Shown piece by piece: positions 1 to 8,022 of a stretch of DNA of 64,000 nt. Position 1 is the first letter of the stretch; the number at the start of each line of letters is the position of its first letter. The notes under the pieces are model-generated. The model saw only the letters and a program-made list of their open reading frames with translations, made no database searches and had not been told where the DNA came from. Location: NCBI GenBank assembly GCA_963776465.1, contig CAVZMV010000002.1:3038001-3102000 (forward strand). The letters run 5' to 3'. The translations under genes and the position numbers were made by a program. Source of the DNA: DASRHK01 sp963776465. Lineage in GTDB: Bacteria; Pseudomonadota; Gammaproteobacteria; Nevskiales; Nevskiaceae.

Positions 1-1
1 C

Positions 2-1567
2 AAGGAAAGCGAGTACGACACGTTCGGGGTCGGCCATTCCAGCACCGCGATCTCGGCTGCAGCCGGAATGGCAGCGGCGCTGCGCACGCGCGGTGACAAG
101 CGGCGGGTGGTCGCGGTGATCGGCGACGGCGGCATGACCGCGGGCATGGCCTACGAGGCGCTGAACCACGCGGGACATCTGGGGCTGGACCTCCTGGTCG
201 TCTACAACGACAACGACATGTCCATCTCCGAGAACGTCGGCGCGCTGCGCGACTACTCGGCCCGCCTGGTGAAGAAGCTGGGGCTGACGCAGGCCCCGCA
301 CCACGCGCGGCCTTCCCTGTTCCGGGACGACGAGGATCACAACGAGGCGCACCTGGACAACCCCGGCGCCTTGTTCCAGACGCTCGGCTTCGACTATCAC
401 GGCCCGATCGACGGCCATGATCTCGACGCGCTGACTGGAGCGCTCGAGCGTCTGAAGGATCAGCCCGGACCGCGCTTGCTCCACGTGATCACGATGAAGG
501 GCAAGGGCTTCGAGCCGGCCGAAAATGATCCGATCAAGTATCACGGCGTCACCCAGTTCGACCCGGTCACCGGCGCTTTCCCGCTGAAGAAGCCCGACCT
601 GATCCCGAGCTACACGCAGGTTTTCGGCGACTGGCTCTGTGAAGCCGCGTCGCGCGATCCGCGCGTCGTCGCGATCACGCCGGCGATGCGCGAAGGCTCG
701 GGCCTGGTGGAGTTCTCCAAGCGATTCCCGGATCGCTACTACGACGTCGGCATCGCCGAGCAGCACTCGGTCACCCTCGCCGCCGGCATGGCCTGCGAAT
801 CGATCAAGCCGGTCGTCGCGATCTACTCGACGTTCCTCCAGCGGGCGTACGACCAGCTGATCCACGACGTCGCCGTGCAGAACCTGCCGGTGGTGTTCGC
901 GCTCGATCGCGGCGGGCTCGTCGGGCAGGACGGCGCCACCCATCACGGCGCGTTCGATCTGTCTTACCTGCGCTGCATCCCGAACATGGTGGTGATGGCG
1001 CCCTCCGATGAAGCCGAATGCTGGCGCATGCTCAGCACCGGCCTGTCGCTGCACCAGCCGAGCGCGATCCGCTACCCGCGCGGCCCCGCGACCGGCGCGC
1101 AGATCGAGCGCAGCCTCGAAGCCTTGCCGCTGGGGAAAGGACGCGTAGTGCGCGAGGCGCGCGGCCGCCGCAAGCCGCGCGTGGCGATCCTCGCCTTCGG
1201 CTGCATGGTGCAGCCGGCGCTGGAAGCCGCGGAAATCCTCGACGCCGTGGTCGCCGACATGCGCTTCGTGAAACCGCTGGACCACGAGCTGATCCTGGAG
1301 CTGGCGCAGTCGAGCGACCTGCTGGTGACGGTGGAAGACAACGTGCGGATTGGCGGCGCCGGCAGCGGCGTCAACGAAGTGCTGACCGCGCAGCATCACC
1401 TGGTTCCTGCGTTGAACCTCGGCCTGCCCGACCAGTTCGTCGAGCACGGCACCCGCGAAGAGCTCCTCGCGCAATGCGGACTCGACACCGCCGGCATCCT
1501 GCGCGCGATCCAGAAGCGCATCCGCAGCAAAGACCTCGACGAGCGCAGCCAACAGCGCGCGGTGTGA
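2..1567 (+). CDS. dxs: 1-deoxy-D-xylulose-5-phosphate synthase, 3' part
   Basis: Thiamine-diphosphate enzyme that condenses pyruvate with glyceraldehyde-3-phosphate in the first step of the MEP isoprenoid pathway, in the cytoplasm. The reading frame is open from base 2, so the 5' end lies outside the window. About 521 residues are visible of a family that is usually 620-640 long. The first residues read ESEYDTFGVGHSST, typical DXS. The thiamine-diphosphate motif begins GDGGMTAG and ends near NDNDMSIS. The transketolase pyrimidine domain carries GIAEQHSVTLAAGMA with the catalytic Glu, and the C-terminal transketolase domain is complete. An ATG at 68 is internal and is not the start. The gene converges on the nuclease gene with one base between the stop codons. 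Confidence 0.97.
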   Translation, partial: KESEYDTFGVGHSSTAISAAAGMAAALRTRGDKRRVVAVIGDGGMTAGMAYEALNHAGHLGLDLLVVYNDNDMSISENVGALRDYSARLVKKLGLTQAPHHARPSLFRDDEDHNEAHLDNPGALFQTLGFDYHGPIDGHDLDALTGALERLKDQPGPRLLHVITMKGKGFEPAENDPIKYHGVTQFDPVTGAFPLKKPDLIPSYTQVFGDWLCEAASRDPRVVAITPAMREGSGLVEFSKRFPDRYYDVGIAEQHSVTLAAGMACESIKPVVAIYSTFLQRAYDQLIHDVAVQNLPVVFALDRGGLVGQDGATHHGAFDLSYLRCIPNMVVMAPSDEAECWRMLSTGLSLHQPSAIRYPRGPATGAQIERSLEALPLGKGRVVREARGRRKPRVAILAFGCMVQPALEAAEILDAVVADMRFVKPLDHELILELAQSSDLLVTVEDNVRIGGAGSGVNEVLTAQHHLVPALNLGLPDQFVEHGTREELLAQCGLDTAGILRAIQKRIRSKDLDERSQQRAV

Positions 1568-1568
1568 T

Positions 1569-2420
1569 TCAGCGACCCTTGAACTTGTCCGCGTATCGCG
1601 CGGGTGTGTCGGCATAGCGCTGCATCTGCCACTGCGCCGGAGCGGCGACGTTCTCGAACCGTTCCTGCTCCTCGCGCGGCAGCTCGCTGAAGAAATCCAA
1701 ACCCGTGCGCTCCTCGATGTCCCGCACGGTGACGACGTACTTGGTCAGCGTCTCGTCGCCGCGCACGTCCTGCGGCACCAGGAACCCGATGCTGCGGACG
1801 GTGCCTTCCGCGCTGCGCGAAAGCCAGATCCGGTAGAACGCATCCGGCACGACGACGCCTGAGCGCAAGCGCGCCGCTCCCTCGCCGATCACGGGACCCG
1901 TGACGATCCACAACTGATCGACCAGCGGCGCCACCGTGTCGGCCTCCGCTTCCTCGATGCGCTGCCACAGCAGCTGGTTGAGCCGCGGCGCCTGCGGCGC
2001 GACGTTGCTCATCAGGAACGTGGCCGCCTGCGCACGCTCGCCGTAGAGCCGCGAGATCAGGAAATTGGGCGCCAGGTGTCCGCGGTCGTAGCCCGACTGC
2101 CGGTAGTCGTCGCTGCTCACGCGCAGTAGCGTGCGCGCGTCGACCTCGAAATGATCCGGGCGACGCATCTCCGGGCGAAACGGCGGCTTGCGCGCGCGGA
2201 ACGCCGCCCAGAGCGCCTCGCGGTACCACTCGTTGTAGCCCAGCGCGAAGCCGGGGTTCTGCAGGACGTGTGTCGACATCGCCACCCAGCGGTCGCGCGC
2301 CTTGGGCAGGCCGCCGAACACGTCCGGCGAATGCGACGGCGTCACCCAGAAATAGATGAAGGCCGCGATCGCAGCGACGATCGCCAGCGCACCCGCGCGG
2401 CGCGGGAAGCGCAGCCTCAT
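1569..2420 (-). CDS. membrane-anchored or exported DNA/RNA non-specific endonuclease (NUC1 family)
   Basis: About 283 residues. Residues 9-26 form one hydrophobic stretch, an uncleaved anchor or signal segment, so the enzyme probably works in the periplasm. The metal-dependent His-Me finger motif is seen as YDRGHLAPN around residues 111-119, with the general-base His in DRGH, followed by FLMSNVAPQ and the WIVTGPVIG strand common in this family. The open frame extends further upstream, but an ATG at 2420 overlaps the cysG stop as ATGA. This fits translational coupling and puts the hydrophobic segment at the N-terminus, so I chose it. Family members degrade DNA and RNA without sequence preference. 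A role in nutrient scavenging is inference. The coupling to cysG has no obvious functional logic. Confidence 0.85.
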   Translation of the reverse strand: MRLRFPRRAGALAIVAAIAAFIYFWVTPSHSPDVFGGLPKARDRWVAMSTHVLQNPGFALGYNEWYREALWAAFRARKPPFRPEMRRPDHFEVDARTLLRVSSDDYRQSGYDRGHLAPNFLISRLYGERAQAATFLMSNVAPQAPRLNQLLWQRIEEAEADTVAPLVDQLWIVTGPVIGEGAARLRSGVVVPDAFYRIWLSRSAEGTVRSIGFLVPQDVRGDETLTKYVVTVRDIEERTGLDFFSELPREEQERFENVAAPAQWQMQRYADTPARYADKFKGR

Positions 2421-3793
2421 TGCCCCGGCGCGAACCACTGCAGGCGATCGCGCAGCTTCACCACCTCGCCGACGATGATCAGGCTCGGGCCGGCGACATT
2501 GGCCTCGGCGACGCGACCGGGCAGATCGGCGAGCGTGCCCGCCAACACGCGTTGCTGCTCCGACGTGCCTTGCTCGACCACGGCCGCGGGCCAACTCTCC
2601 GGCAGTCCATGCTCGATGAGCTGGCTGCACAGCTGCGGCAGCGACGTCAGTCCCATGTAGATGACGACCGTCTGCCCGCGCCGGGCCAGCTGGTCCCAAT
2701 GCAGCTGAAGCTCGCCGTCCTTGCGTGCGTGCCCGGTCACGAAGATGCACGTCTGCGCGTAGTCGCGATGCGTCAGGGGAATGCCCGCGTACGCGGCGCA
2801 ACCATTGGCGGCGGTGATGCCCGGCACGACCTGGAACGCGACGCGATGCTCGGCGAGCGTCTCGATCTCCTCGCCGCCGCGACCGAAGATGAATGGATCC
2901 CCGCCCTTCAAGCGCAGCACGCGCTTGCCTTCCTTGGCCAGCTTCACCAGCAGCGCGTTGATCTCCTCCTGCGACATCTCGTGGCTGCGCGGCCCCTTGC
3001 CGACGAAGATCCTCTGCGCGTCGCGGCGCACGAGCTCCAGGATGCCAGGCGTGAGCAGGCGATCGTGGAGCACGACGTCGGCCTGCTGCATGAGCCGCAG
3101 CGCGCGGAACGTCAGCAGATCCGGATCGCCTGGGCCGGCGCCGACGAGATAGACCTCGCCGGTGGCGACGTTGCCTTCGTTCAGCAGCGCGTCGAGCTCC
3201 GACGCTGCGCTCTTCTCATCGCCGGCGAGCACGCGCTCCGGCGCGCCGCTGTCGAGGAAGCGCTCCCACAGGCGACGCGTGTCCGACGAGCCCTGCCTGG
3301 CGCGGTCGCGATGCTTTTCCATGAAGTCGGCCAGCCGACCGTAAGCGGCGGGCAGCAGCGCCTCGATCTTCTCGCGCAGCCTGCGCGCGAGCACGGGCGC
3401 GGCGCCACCCGTCGAGATCGCGATCGTCACCGGCCCGCGCTCGACGATCGACGGCGTGATGAAGGTTCCGCGCGAGCGATCGTCGACGACGTTCACCGGC
3501 ACACCGGCCGCCTCGGCGGCTCGGGCGACGGCGCCGTTCAGATCGGAATCCGAGGTCGCCGCGATCACCAGCCGGCAACCCTGCACCTGTTCCTTCTGGA
3601 AGTCGGCCGCGATCAGCCGCGCACCGCCCTGCGCGGCAAGGTCGCGAAGCTCGTCGTTGAGCTCGCGCGCGACGATCTCGATGTGCGCGCCGCTGCCGCG
3701 CAGCAGGCGGATCTTGCGCGCGGCCACCTCGCCGCCGCCGACCACCAGCACGCGGGCGCCCTCGAGCCTCAGGAAGATCGGGAAGTACTTCAT
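2417..3793 (-). CDS. cysG: siroheme synthase (multifunctional)
   Basis: 458 residues, the usual length of CysG. The N-terminal half (about 1-200) is the precorrin-2 dehydrogenase/sirohydrochlorin ferrochelatase module, with the NAD-binding motif VLVVGGGEVAARK near residue 15. The C-terminal half (about 213-458) is the uroporphyrinogen-III C-methyltransferase, with VYLVGAGPGDPDLLT, the RLKGGDPFIFGRGGEE loop and VVPGITAA. It makes siroheme for sulfite and nitrite reductase in the cytoplasm. It is transcribed away from cysB, the regulator of the cysteine regulon, across about 100 bases, so CysB control of this gene is plausible. The nuclease gene overlaps its stop codon. Confidence 0.97.
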   Translation of the reverse strand: MKYFPIFLRLEGARVLVVGGGEVAARKIRLLRGSGAHIEIVARELNDELRDLAAQGGARLIAADFQKEQVQGCRLVIAATSDSDLNGAVARAAEAAGVPVNVVDDRSRGTFITPSIVERGPVTIAISTGGAAPVLARRLREKIEALLPAAYGRLADFMEKHRDRARQGSSDTRRLWERFLDSGAPERVLAGDEKSAASELDALLNEGNVATGEVYLVGAGPGDPDLLTFRALRLMQQADVVLHDRLLTPGILELVRRDAQRIFVGKGPRSHEMSQEEINALLVKLAKEGKRVLRLKGGDPFIFGRGGEEIETLAEHRVAFQVVPGITAANGCAAYAGIPLTHRDYAQTCIFVTGHARKDGELQLHWDQLARRGQTVVIYMGLTSLPQLCSQLIEHGLPESWPAAVVEQGTSEQQRVLAGTLADLPGRVAEANVAGPSLIIVGEVVKLRDRLQWFAPGQ

Positions 3794-3810
3794 GGCCGGG
3801 AGCGTGCCAC

Positions 3811-3833
3811 CGGCGCGCGCAGCGCGCCCTACG
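3811..3833. repeat. short palindromic repeat ending in CCCTAC
   Basis: A G+C-rich inverted repeat, GGCGCGCGCAGCGCGCCCTAC, lies between cysG and cysB. Similar GCGCGCC or GCCGCCCTAC palindromes recur at 9896-9923, 34347-34362 and 38954-38976, so this is a dispersed REP-like family. Confidence 0.6.
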
Positions 3834-3851
3834 AATAAATGGAATAGCCAG

Positions 3852-3857
3852 TATACT
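3852..3857 (+). promoter_or_regulatory. candidate -10 element for cysB
   Basis: TATACT sits in a short A+T-rich stretch (about 3834-3875) in an otherwise G+C-rich window, 39 bases before the chosen cysB start. No convincing -35 hexamer is visible. The cysG promoter should lie in the same gap on the other strand. Confidence 0.45.
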
Positions 3858-3895
3858 TTTTCAGATCAGGCAAGAATATGCAGGAGGCCGACCCG

Positions 3896-4876
3896 ATGAA
3901 GCTCCGGCAATTGCGTTACATCCACGAAGTCGCCCGGCGCGGGCTCAACGTCACCGCTGCCGCCGAGGCGCTGTTCACGTCCCAGCCGGGGGTCAGCAAG
4001 CAGATCCGCATGCTGGAGGACGAGCTGGGCGTCGACATCTTCCTGCGCAACGGCAAGCACCTGGCGGAGGTGACCGCGGCCGGCAAGCGCATCCTGGAAT
4101 ACACCGAGCGGCTCCTTGCCGAAGCCGACAACATCACCAACATCGCCGAGGAGTTCCGCGACCAGGATCGCGGCGACCTGTCGATCGCCACCACGCACAC
4201 GCAGGCCCGCTACGCGCTGCCGCCGGTGATCCACAAGTTCAAGGTTCGTTACCCGAAGGTGTCGCTGCACCTGCACCAGGGCTCGCCGCCGCAGATCGCC
4301 AAGCTCGCCGCGGACGGCGTCACCGATTTTGCGATCGCCACCGAGGCCATGGAGCACTTCGACCAGCTGGTCATGCTGCCCTGCTATCACTGGAACCGCT
4401 GCGTGCTGGTGCTGCCGAACCATCCCCTCGCCGGCAAGAAGCGCGTCTCGCTGAAGGACATCGCCGAGCATCCGATCATCACCTACACCTTCGGGTTCAC
4501 CGGCCGCTCCAAGCTCGACCAGGCTTTCGCAGCGCACGGGCTCAAGCCCGACGTGGTGCTGACCGCGGTCGACGCCGACGTGATCAAGACCTACGTGCGC
4601 CTGGGACTGGGCATCGGCATCGTCGCCGACATGGCCTACGACGCCAAGGTCGACAAGGACCTGGTGCGGCTCGACGCCAGCCACCTGTTCGAGCCGAGCA
4701 CCACGCACATCGGCTTCCGGCGCGGCATGTTCCTGCGGGGCTACATGTACGACTTCATCTCCGGATTCGCGCCGCACCTGTCGAAGAAGCTCGTCGACGA
4801 GGTGGCGCAGATCTCCGACCACGAGGCTCGCGGCCGTCGCACGCGGCAGCTGATCGAATCCCTCCACCAGATCTAG
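3896..4876 (+). CDS. cysB: LysR-type regulator of sulfur assimilation
   Basis: 326 residues from the ATG at 3896, matching CysB at about 324. I prefer this start to an ATG at 3878 because CAGGAGG lies just before it and the product then begins MKLRQLRYIHEVA, as in CysB/Cbl proteins. The winged helix-turn-helix is at about 1-60 (LNVTAAAEALFTSQPGVSKQ). The effector domain is at about 90-300 and contains TTHTQARYALP and the TFGFTGRSKLD segment characteristic of CysB. It should activate cysteine biosynthesis genes and sense N-acetylserine or O-acetylserine. It is divergent from cysG. A small membrane protein gene follows after 8 bases. Confidence 0.93.
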   Translation: MKLRQLRYIHEVARRGLNVTAAAEALFTSQPGVSKQIRMLEDELGVDIFLRNGKHLAEVTAAGKRILEYTERLLAEADNITNIAEEFRDQDRGDLSIATTHTQARYALPPVIHKFKVRYPKVSLHLHQGSPPQIAKLAADGVTDFAIATEAMEHFDQLVMLPCYHWNRCVLVLPNHPLAGKKRVSLKDIAEHPIITYTFGFTGRSKLDQAFAAHGLKPDVVLTAVDADVIKTYVRLGLGIGIVADMAYDAKVDKDLVRLDASHLFEPSTTHIGFRRGMFLRGYMYDFISGFAPHLSKKLVDEVAQISDHEARGRRTRQLIESLHQI

Positions 4877-4884
4877 GAGCACGC

Positions 4885-5322
4885 ATGAGCACGCGACCGA
4901 CTGCAGACACCGCGCTTGCCTGGACGCTGTTCGTCGTCGCCGCCGTCACCGCGCTCTACTGGATCGTCTGGTATCTCGTACCCGGCGGAGAACAGGAGCT
5001 GGCCGTCCTCCCCAACGACGAGGCGCACGCGCGCTTCGAGGACGCATTCCTGCTGGCAGACACCTGGATGGCCTTCGCCGCCATGATGGCCGGCGTGGGT
5101 CTGCTGCGCTCATCCCCGCGCATGATCGGCTGGCTGTACATGGCCGGGAGCGCCGGCATCTATCTGGCCGCCATGGACGTGCTCTACGACGTGCAGAACG
5201 GCATCTACCAGATGGTTGCGATCCCCGAGCGCCGGGAAGCGGTGCTCACCGAGATCATCGTCAACGTCGGCACCGTGGCCTTCAGCGCCTGGGCGATCGC
5301 GCGCGCACGCAGATCCTTGTAG
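4885..5322 (+). CDS. small four-helix membrane protein, unknown function
   Basis: 145 residues with four hydrophobic segments, at roughly 10-32, 58-74, 82-100 and 118-138. An AGGAG lies just before the ATG. The gene begins 8 bases after cysB and is probably co-transcribed with it. I do not recognise the family and see no catalytic motif. The stop codon TAG is made by the first bases of a REP-type repeat (TTGTAGGAGGGGC), so the C-terminus appears to have been set by the repeat. Confidence 0.7.
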   Translation: MSTRPTADTALAWTLFVVAAVTALYWIVWYLVPGGEQELAVLPNDEAHARFEDAFLLADTWMAFAAMMAGVGLLRSSPRMIGWLYMAGSAGIYLAAMDVLYDVQNGIYQMVAIPERREAVLTEIIVNVGTVAFSAWAIARARRSL

Positions 5323-5384
5323 GAGGGGCTTTCGCCCCGACGAATCGGGGCCAACGGCCCCTCCTACAACGCCGCTCCTACACG
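5318..5384. repeat. inverted pair of REP-type repeats plus a third unit
   Basis: TGTAGGAGGGGCTTTCGCCC faces its inverted partner ending GGCCCCTCCTACA at 5368. Another half unit, CCGCTCCTACA, follows at 5372-5382 inside the end of the next gene. The unit supplies TAG stops to both converging genes. The same family occurs at 12251, 17817, 36744, 37839, 38928 and 42357. The paired form can fold into a long hairpin and may end transcription from both sides. Confidence 0.85.
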
Positions 5385-6578
5385 CTTCCAGAATCCGGAC
5401 AGCCTCTTCGGCCGTCGCAACGCCTCGCGCAGCAGCACCACCTGCCAGGCCATCGCCAGCCAATCGGCCTGAGCGAGATCGCCTTGCGTCGGTGACGGCT
5501 TGTCGATCAGCGCGAAGATCTTCGCCTCGGTGTCGTCGCGCGTGGCGCGCAGCTGCTCACGCAGGTCCAGGTCGAACAGCGCCCGCAGATGGATCGCTTC
5601 CTGCGCGTGCCATAGCGGCGCCTTCTGCTCGTGCTCCGCGTCCGTCAGCACGGAGAACGTTCCCTCGAACGCGGCCGGCCGGAAGATCGACAGGCACGTC
5701 GCCGACGTGCCGGTGAACGCGATGCCGATGCCCTCGCCGCTCAGGCGGGCGATCATCGAGCCGGTGGTCTGGTGGCGGCGCACGAATCCCGAAGCATGCA
5801 TGCACACGTCGCGATTGCTGCCGCGCAGCGGGTTCTCGTTGCCGGCGTAATGGCTGCGCAGATGGCGGGCCATGCGTCCGAAGCCGACATCGCCCGGCTG
5901 CGCGAGGCAACGCAGCGACAGCGCGCGCCGGCGGGACGCGCCCGAGAAGAAGGGCAGCCAGCGCGTATCGTTGTCGCGCGCAAAGTCGGCGTGCCGCTCC
6001 GCGACGCCCGCCGACGCGACGTCGTAGTCGGCCCCGAGGGTCAGCCGGTTGGAAATCGCGTAGTGGGATGACACGCGCTTGGCGGCCCAGTCACGACCTG
6101 CGGTCTCCAGCACCCAGGCCTCGCGCGCGTCGGCGATCAGGTAGCTGTTGTCGTAGGAGAAGGACTTGTCGCGGAAGCCGGCGCCGCCACCCTGCCCGTG
6201 CTGCTCCAGAAGCGCCGTGATCACGTCCAGCGCTGCGCGCGCAGTCTGGCCGCGCTCCAGCCCCAGGCGCACGAGGTCCATGCCCAGCAGCGCGTTGCCG
6301 CTGGACACCCGGCGGGAGAAGATCGCCTCGTTGCCGATGGCCACGCCTCGCTCGTTGACGCCCATCTCCGCGCCCCAGCACCACACGGGCTTCGAAAGGA
6401 CGACCGCCATGCGATCCGGCACCTGGGCGACGTCGATGTAGGTCAGGCGGACTGTGGTCGCGGAATCGCCGCGGACGGCGGCGTGGCGGACGACCGGCTG
6501 GGGTTCGTCCGGCTCGCGATCGGAGTTCTTTGCGAACCAGACGGCGTCGTTCGCGATCAGAACCTGTGTGTCACACAT
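5364..6578 (-). CDS. secernin-like C69 family peptidase
   Basis: 404 residues from the ATG at 6578. The product begins MCDTQVLIANDAVWFAKNSD, the hallmark of secernin/C69 N-terminal-nucleophile hydrolases, in which the Cys exposed at the N-terminus is the nucleophile. Further family features are KNSDREPDEPQ, the GVNERGVAIGNEA loop and a WVLETAGRDWAAKR strand. No signal peptide is seen, so the enzyme is probably cytoplasmic. Family members are dipeptidases or related amidases, and the substrate here is unknown. Longer upstream starts are possible but would bury the nucleophile. The last five residues, VGAAL, and the TAG stop are encoded by a REP-type repeat, which shows that the repeat has become part of the gene. 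Confidence 0.88.
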   Translation of the reverse strand: MCDTQVLIANDAVWFAKNSDREPDEPQPVVRHAAVRGDSATTVRLTYIDVAQVPDRMAVVLSKPVWCWGAEMGVNERGVAIGNEAIFSRRVSSGNALLGMDLVRLGLERGQTARAALDVITALLEQHGQGGGAGFRDKSFSYDNSYLIADAREAWVLETAGRDWAAKRVSSHYAISNRLTLGADYDVASAGVAERHADFARDNDTRWLPFFSGASRRRALSLRCLAQPGDVGFGRMARHLRSHYAGNENPLRGSNRDVCMHASGFVRRHQTTGSMIARLSGEGIGIAFTGTSATCLSIFRPAAFEGTFSVLTDAEHEQKAPLWHAQEAIHLRALFDLDLREQLRATRDDTEAKIFALIDKPSPTQGDLAQADWLAMAWQVVLLREALRRPKRLSGFWKRVGAAL

Positions 6579-6633
6579 GTAAAGAAGTCTAGCCACAACC
6601 CGCCGCCCCCGTTGTCCGGGTAAAGTGAACGCC

Positions 6634-8022
6634 ATGCAAACCATGAACCTGCGAACGTTTCTCCGGCCCCTGACCCTGGCCATGCTGCTGCTCACCGTCG
6701 CCTCGTGCGGCGGCAGCGGCCGGGATGGCGACGGCGACTGCGGCGTCGAGGCGGAGAAGCGGTTCGTCCTCGACGTGGTCGACGACTGGTACCTGTTCCA
6801 GGACGACCTACCCTCCAGCATCAACCCGGATGCGTACGACACCGCCGACGAGCTGCTGGACGCCCTGACCGCCAACGCGCGGGCGCAGGGCAAGGACCGC
6901 TTCTTCAGTTTCCTGACCACGCGGCAACAGGAAGAAGCCTTCTTCGGCGAAGGCGAGACGGTAGCCTTCGGCTTCGTCACCAAGCTGCGTGAGGACGACG
7001 ACGGCGACTTCCACCTCTTCGTGGCGAAGGTCGAGCCGGGCTCGCCCGCCGCGGCCGCCGGCTTCGCGCGCGGCGACGAGATCCTGGCGATCGGATCGAG
7101 CCCGCAGAACATGACCTCCATCAGCTCGCTGCAGGGCGATGCGGACGACGTGCAGTTCCAGATCTCGCAGCTCTTCGGCGCCTTCCAGGTCGGCGTGACC
7201 CGCTCGTTCAGCGTGCAGCCGCTCACGGGGCCCACGGTCACGCGCACGATCACCAAGGCCGTGATCACGCTCGATCCGGTGCCGGGCACGCGGATCATCA
7301 ACCGCACCGGCATGACGCCGATCGGCTACATCGCCTTCGACACGTTCATCTCGCCGGCCGAGTCGCAGCTGCGTGACGCCTTCGAGACCTTCAAGGCGCA
7401 GAACGTGCGCGACGTCATCGTCGACCTTCGCTACAACGGCGGCGGACTGGTGTCGGTGGGAGAACTGCTCGCCGACCTTCTGGCGGACGACCAGGACGGG
7501 GAGGTCATGTACCGCCTGCTGCTCAACGACAAGCACCAGGACGAGGACGAGACCGTGCGGTTCAATTCGCAGGACGAATCGATCTCGGCGCTGCGCATCG
7601 CCTTCATCACCACCGGCTCGACCGCATCGGCCAGCGAGCTGGTGATCAACGCGCTGGAGCCGTATGCCGAGGTCGCCCTGATCGGCGACCCGACGTTCGG
7701 CAAGCCCGTCGGCCAGGGTGGATTCGAGATGCCGGGCTGCGACACGGTGCTGCGGCTGATCGCGTTCGAGACCGTCAATGCCGACGACGAGGGGCGCTAC
7801 TTCGACGGGCTGCCGACGGATGACTTCAGCGGCGATTTCTGCCCGGCCGAGGACGATCTCTTCGCGCCGCGCGGCGACGAGTCCGAGGAATCGACGGCGA
7901 CCGCCCTGACCTGGATCAACAGCGGCGCATGCCCGTCCGCAAAGGCGCTCGCGCGCCCGATGCTGACGCCGCGCCTGGCCAAGCCGCAGCTGGCGCAGGA
8001 GCAATTGCCGGGGCTGTTCTGA
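6634..8022 (+). CDS. S41 family C-terminal processing peptidase, lipoprotein
   Basis: About 462 residues. The start is one of three nearby codons (GTG 6625, ATG 6634, ATG 6643). A lipoprotein signal follows, with lipobox TVASC and then a GGSGRDGDGD linker, so the mature enzyme is probably lipid-anchored in the periplasm. A PDZ-like domain at about 120-200 contains VEPGSPAAAAGFARGDEI. The S41 core contains VDLRYNGGG, the nucleophile region STASASEL and the general-base Lys region FGKPVGQGG. The family degrades or trims exported proteins. The C-terminal coding end overlaps the open frame of selO by up to 94 bases. Confidence 0.88.
   Translation: MQTMNLRTFLRPLTLAMLLLTVASCGGSGRDGDGDCGVEAEKRFVLDVVDDWYLFQDDLPSSINPDAYDTADELLDALTANARAQGKDRFFSFLTTRQQEEAFFGEGETVAFGFVTKLREDDDGDFHLFVAKVEPGSPAAAAGFARGDEILAIGSSPQNMTSISSLQGDADDVQFQISQLFGAFQVGVTRSFSVQPLTGPTVTRTITKAVITLDPVPGTRIINRTGMTPIGYIAFDTFISPAESQLRDAFETFKAQNVRDVIVDLRYNGGGLVSVGELLADLLADDQDGEVMYRLLLNDKHQDEDETVRFNSQDESISALRIAFITTGSTASASELVINALEPYAEVALIGDPTFGKPVGQGGFEMPGCDTVLRLIAFETVNADDEGRYFDGLPTDDFSGDFCPAEDDLFAPRGDESEESTATALTWINSGACPSAKALARPMLTPRLAKPQLAQEQLPGLF

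Noticed and set aside
5318..5368. Insertion sequence suggested by the long inverted repeats
   Set aside because: There is no transposase and the interior is only a few bases. The units match a REP-type family found at many other places in the window.
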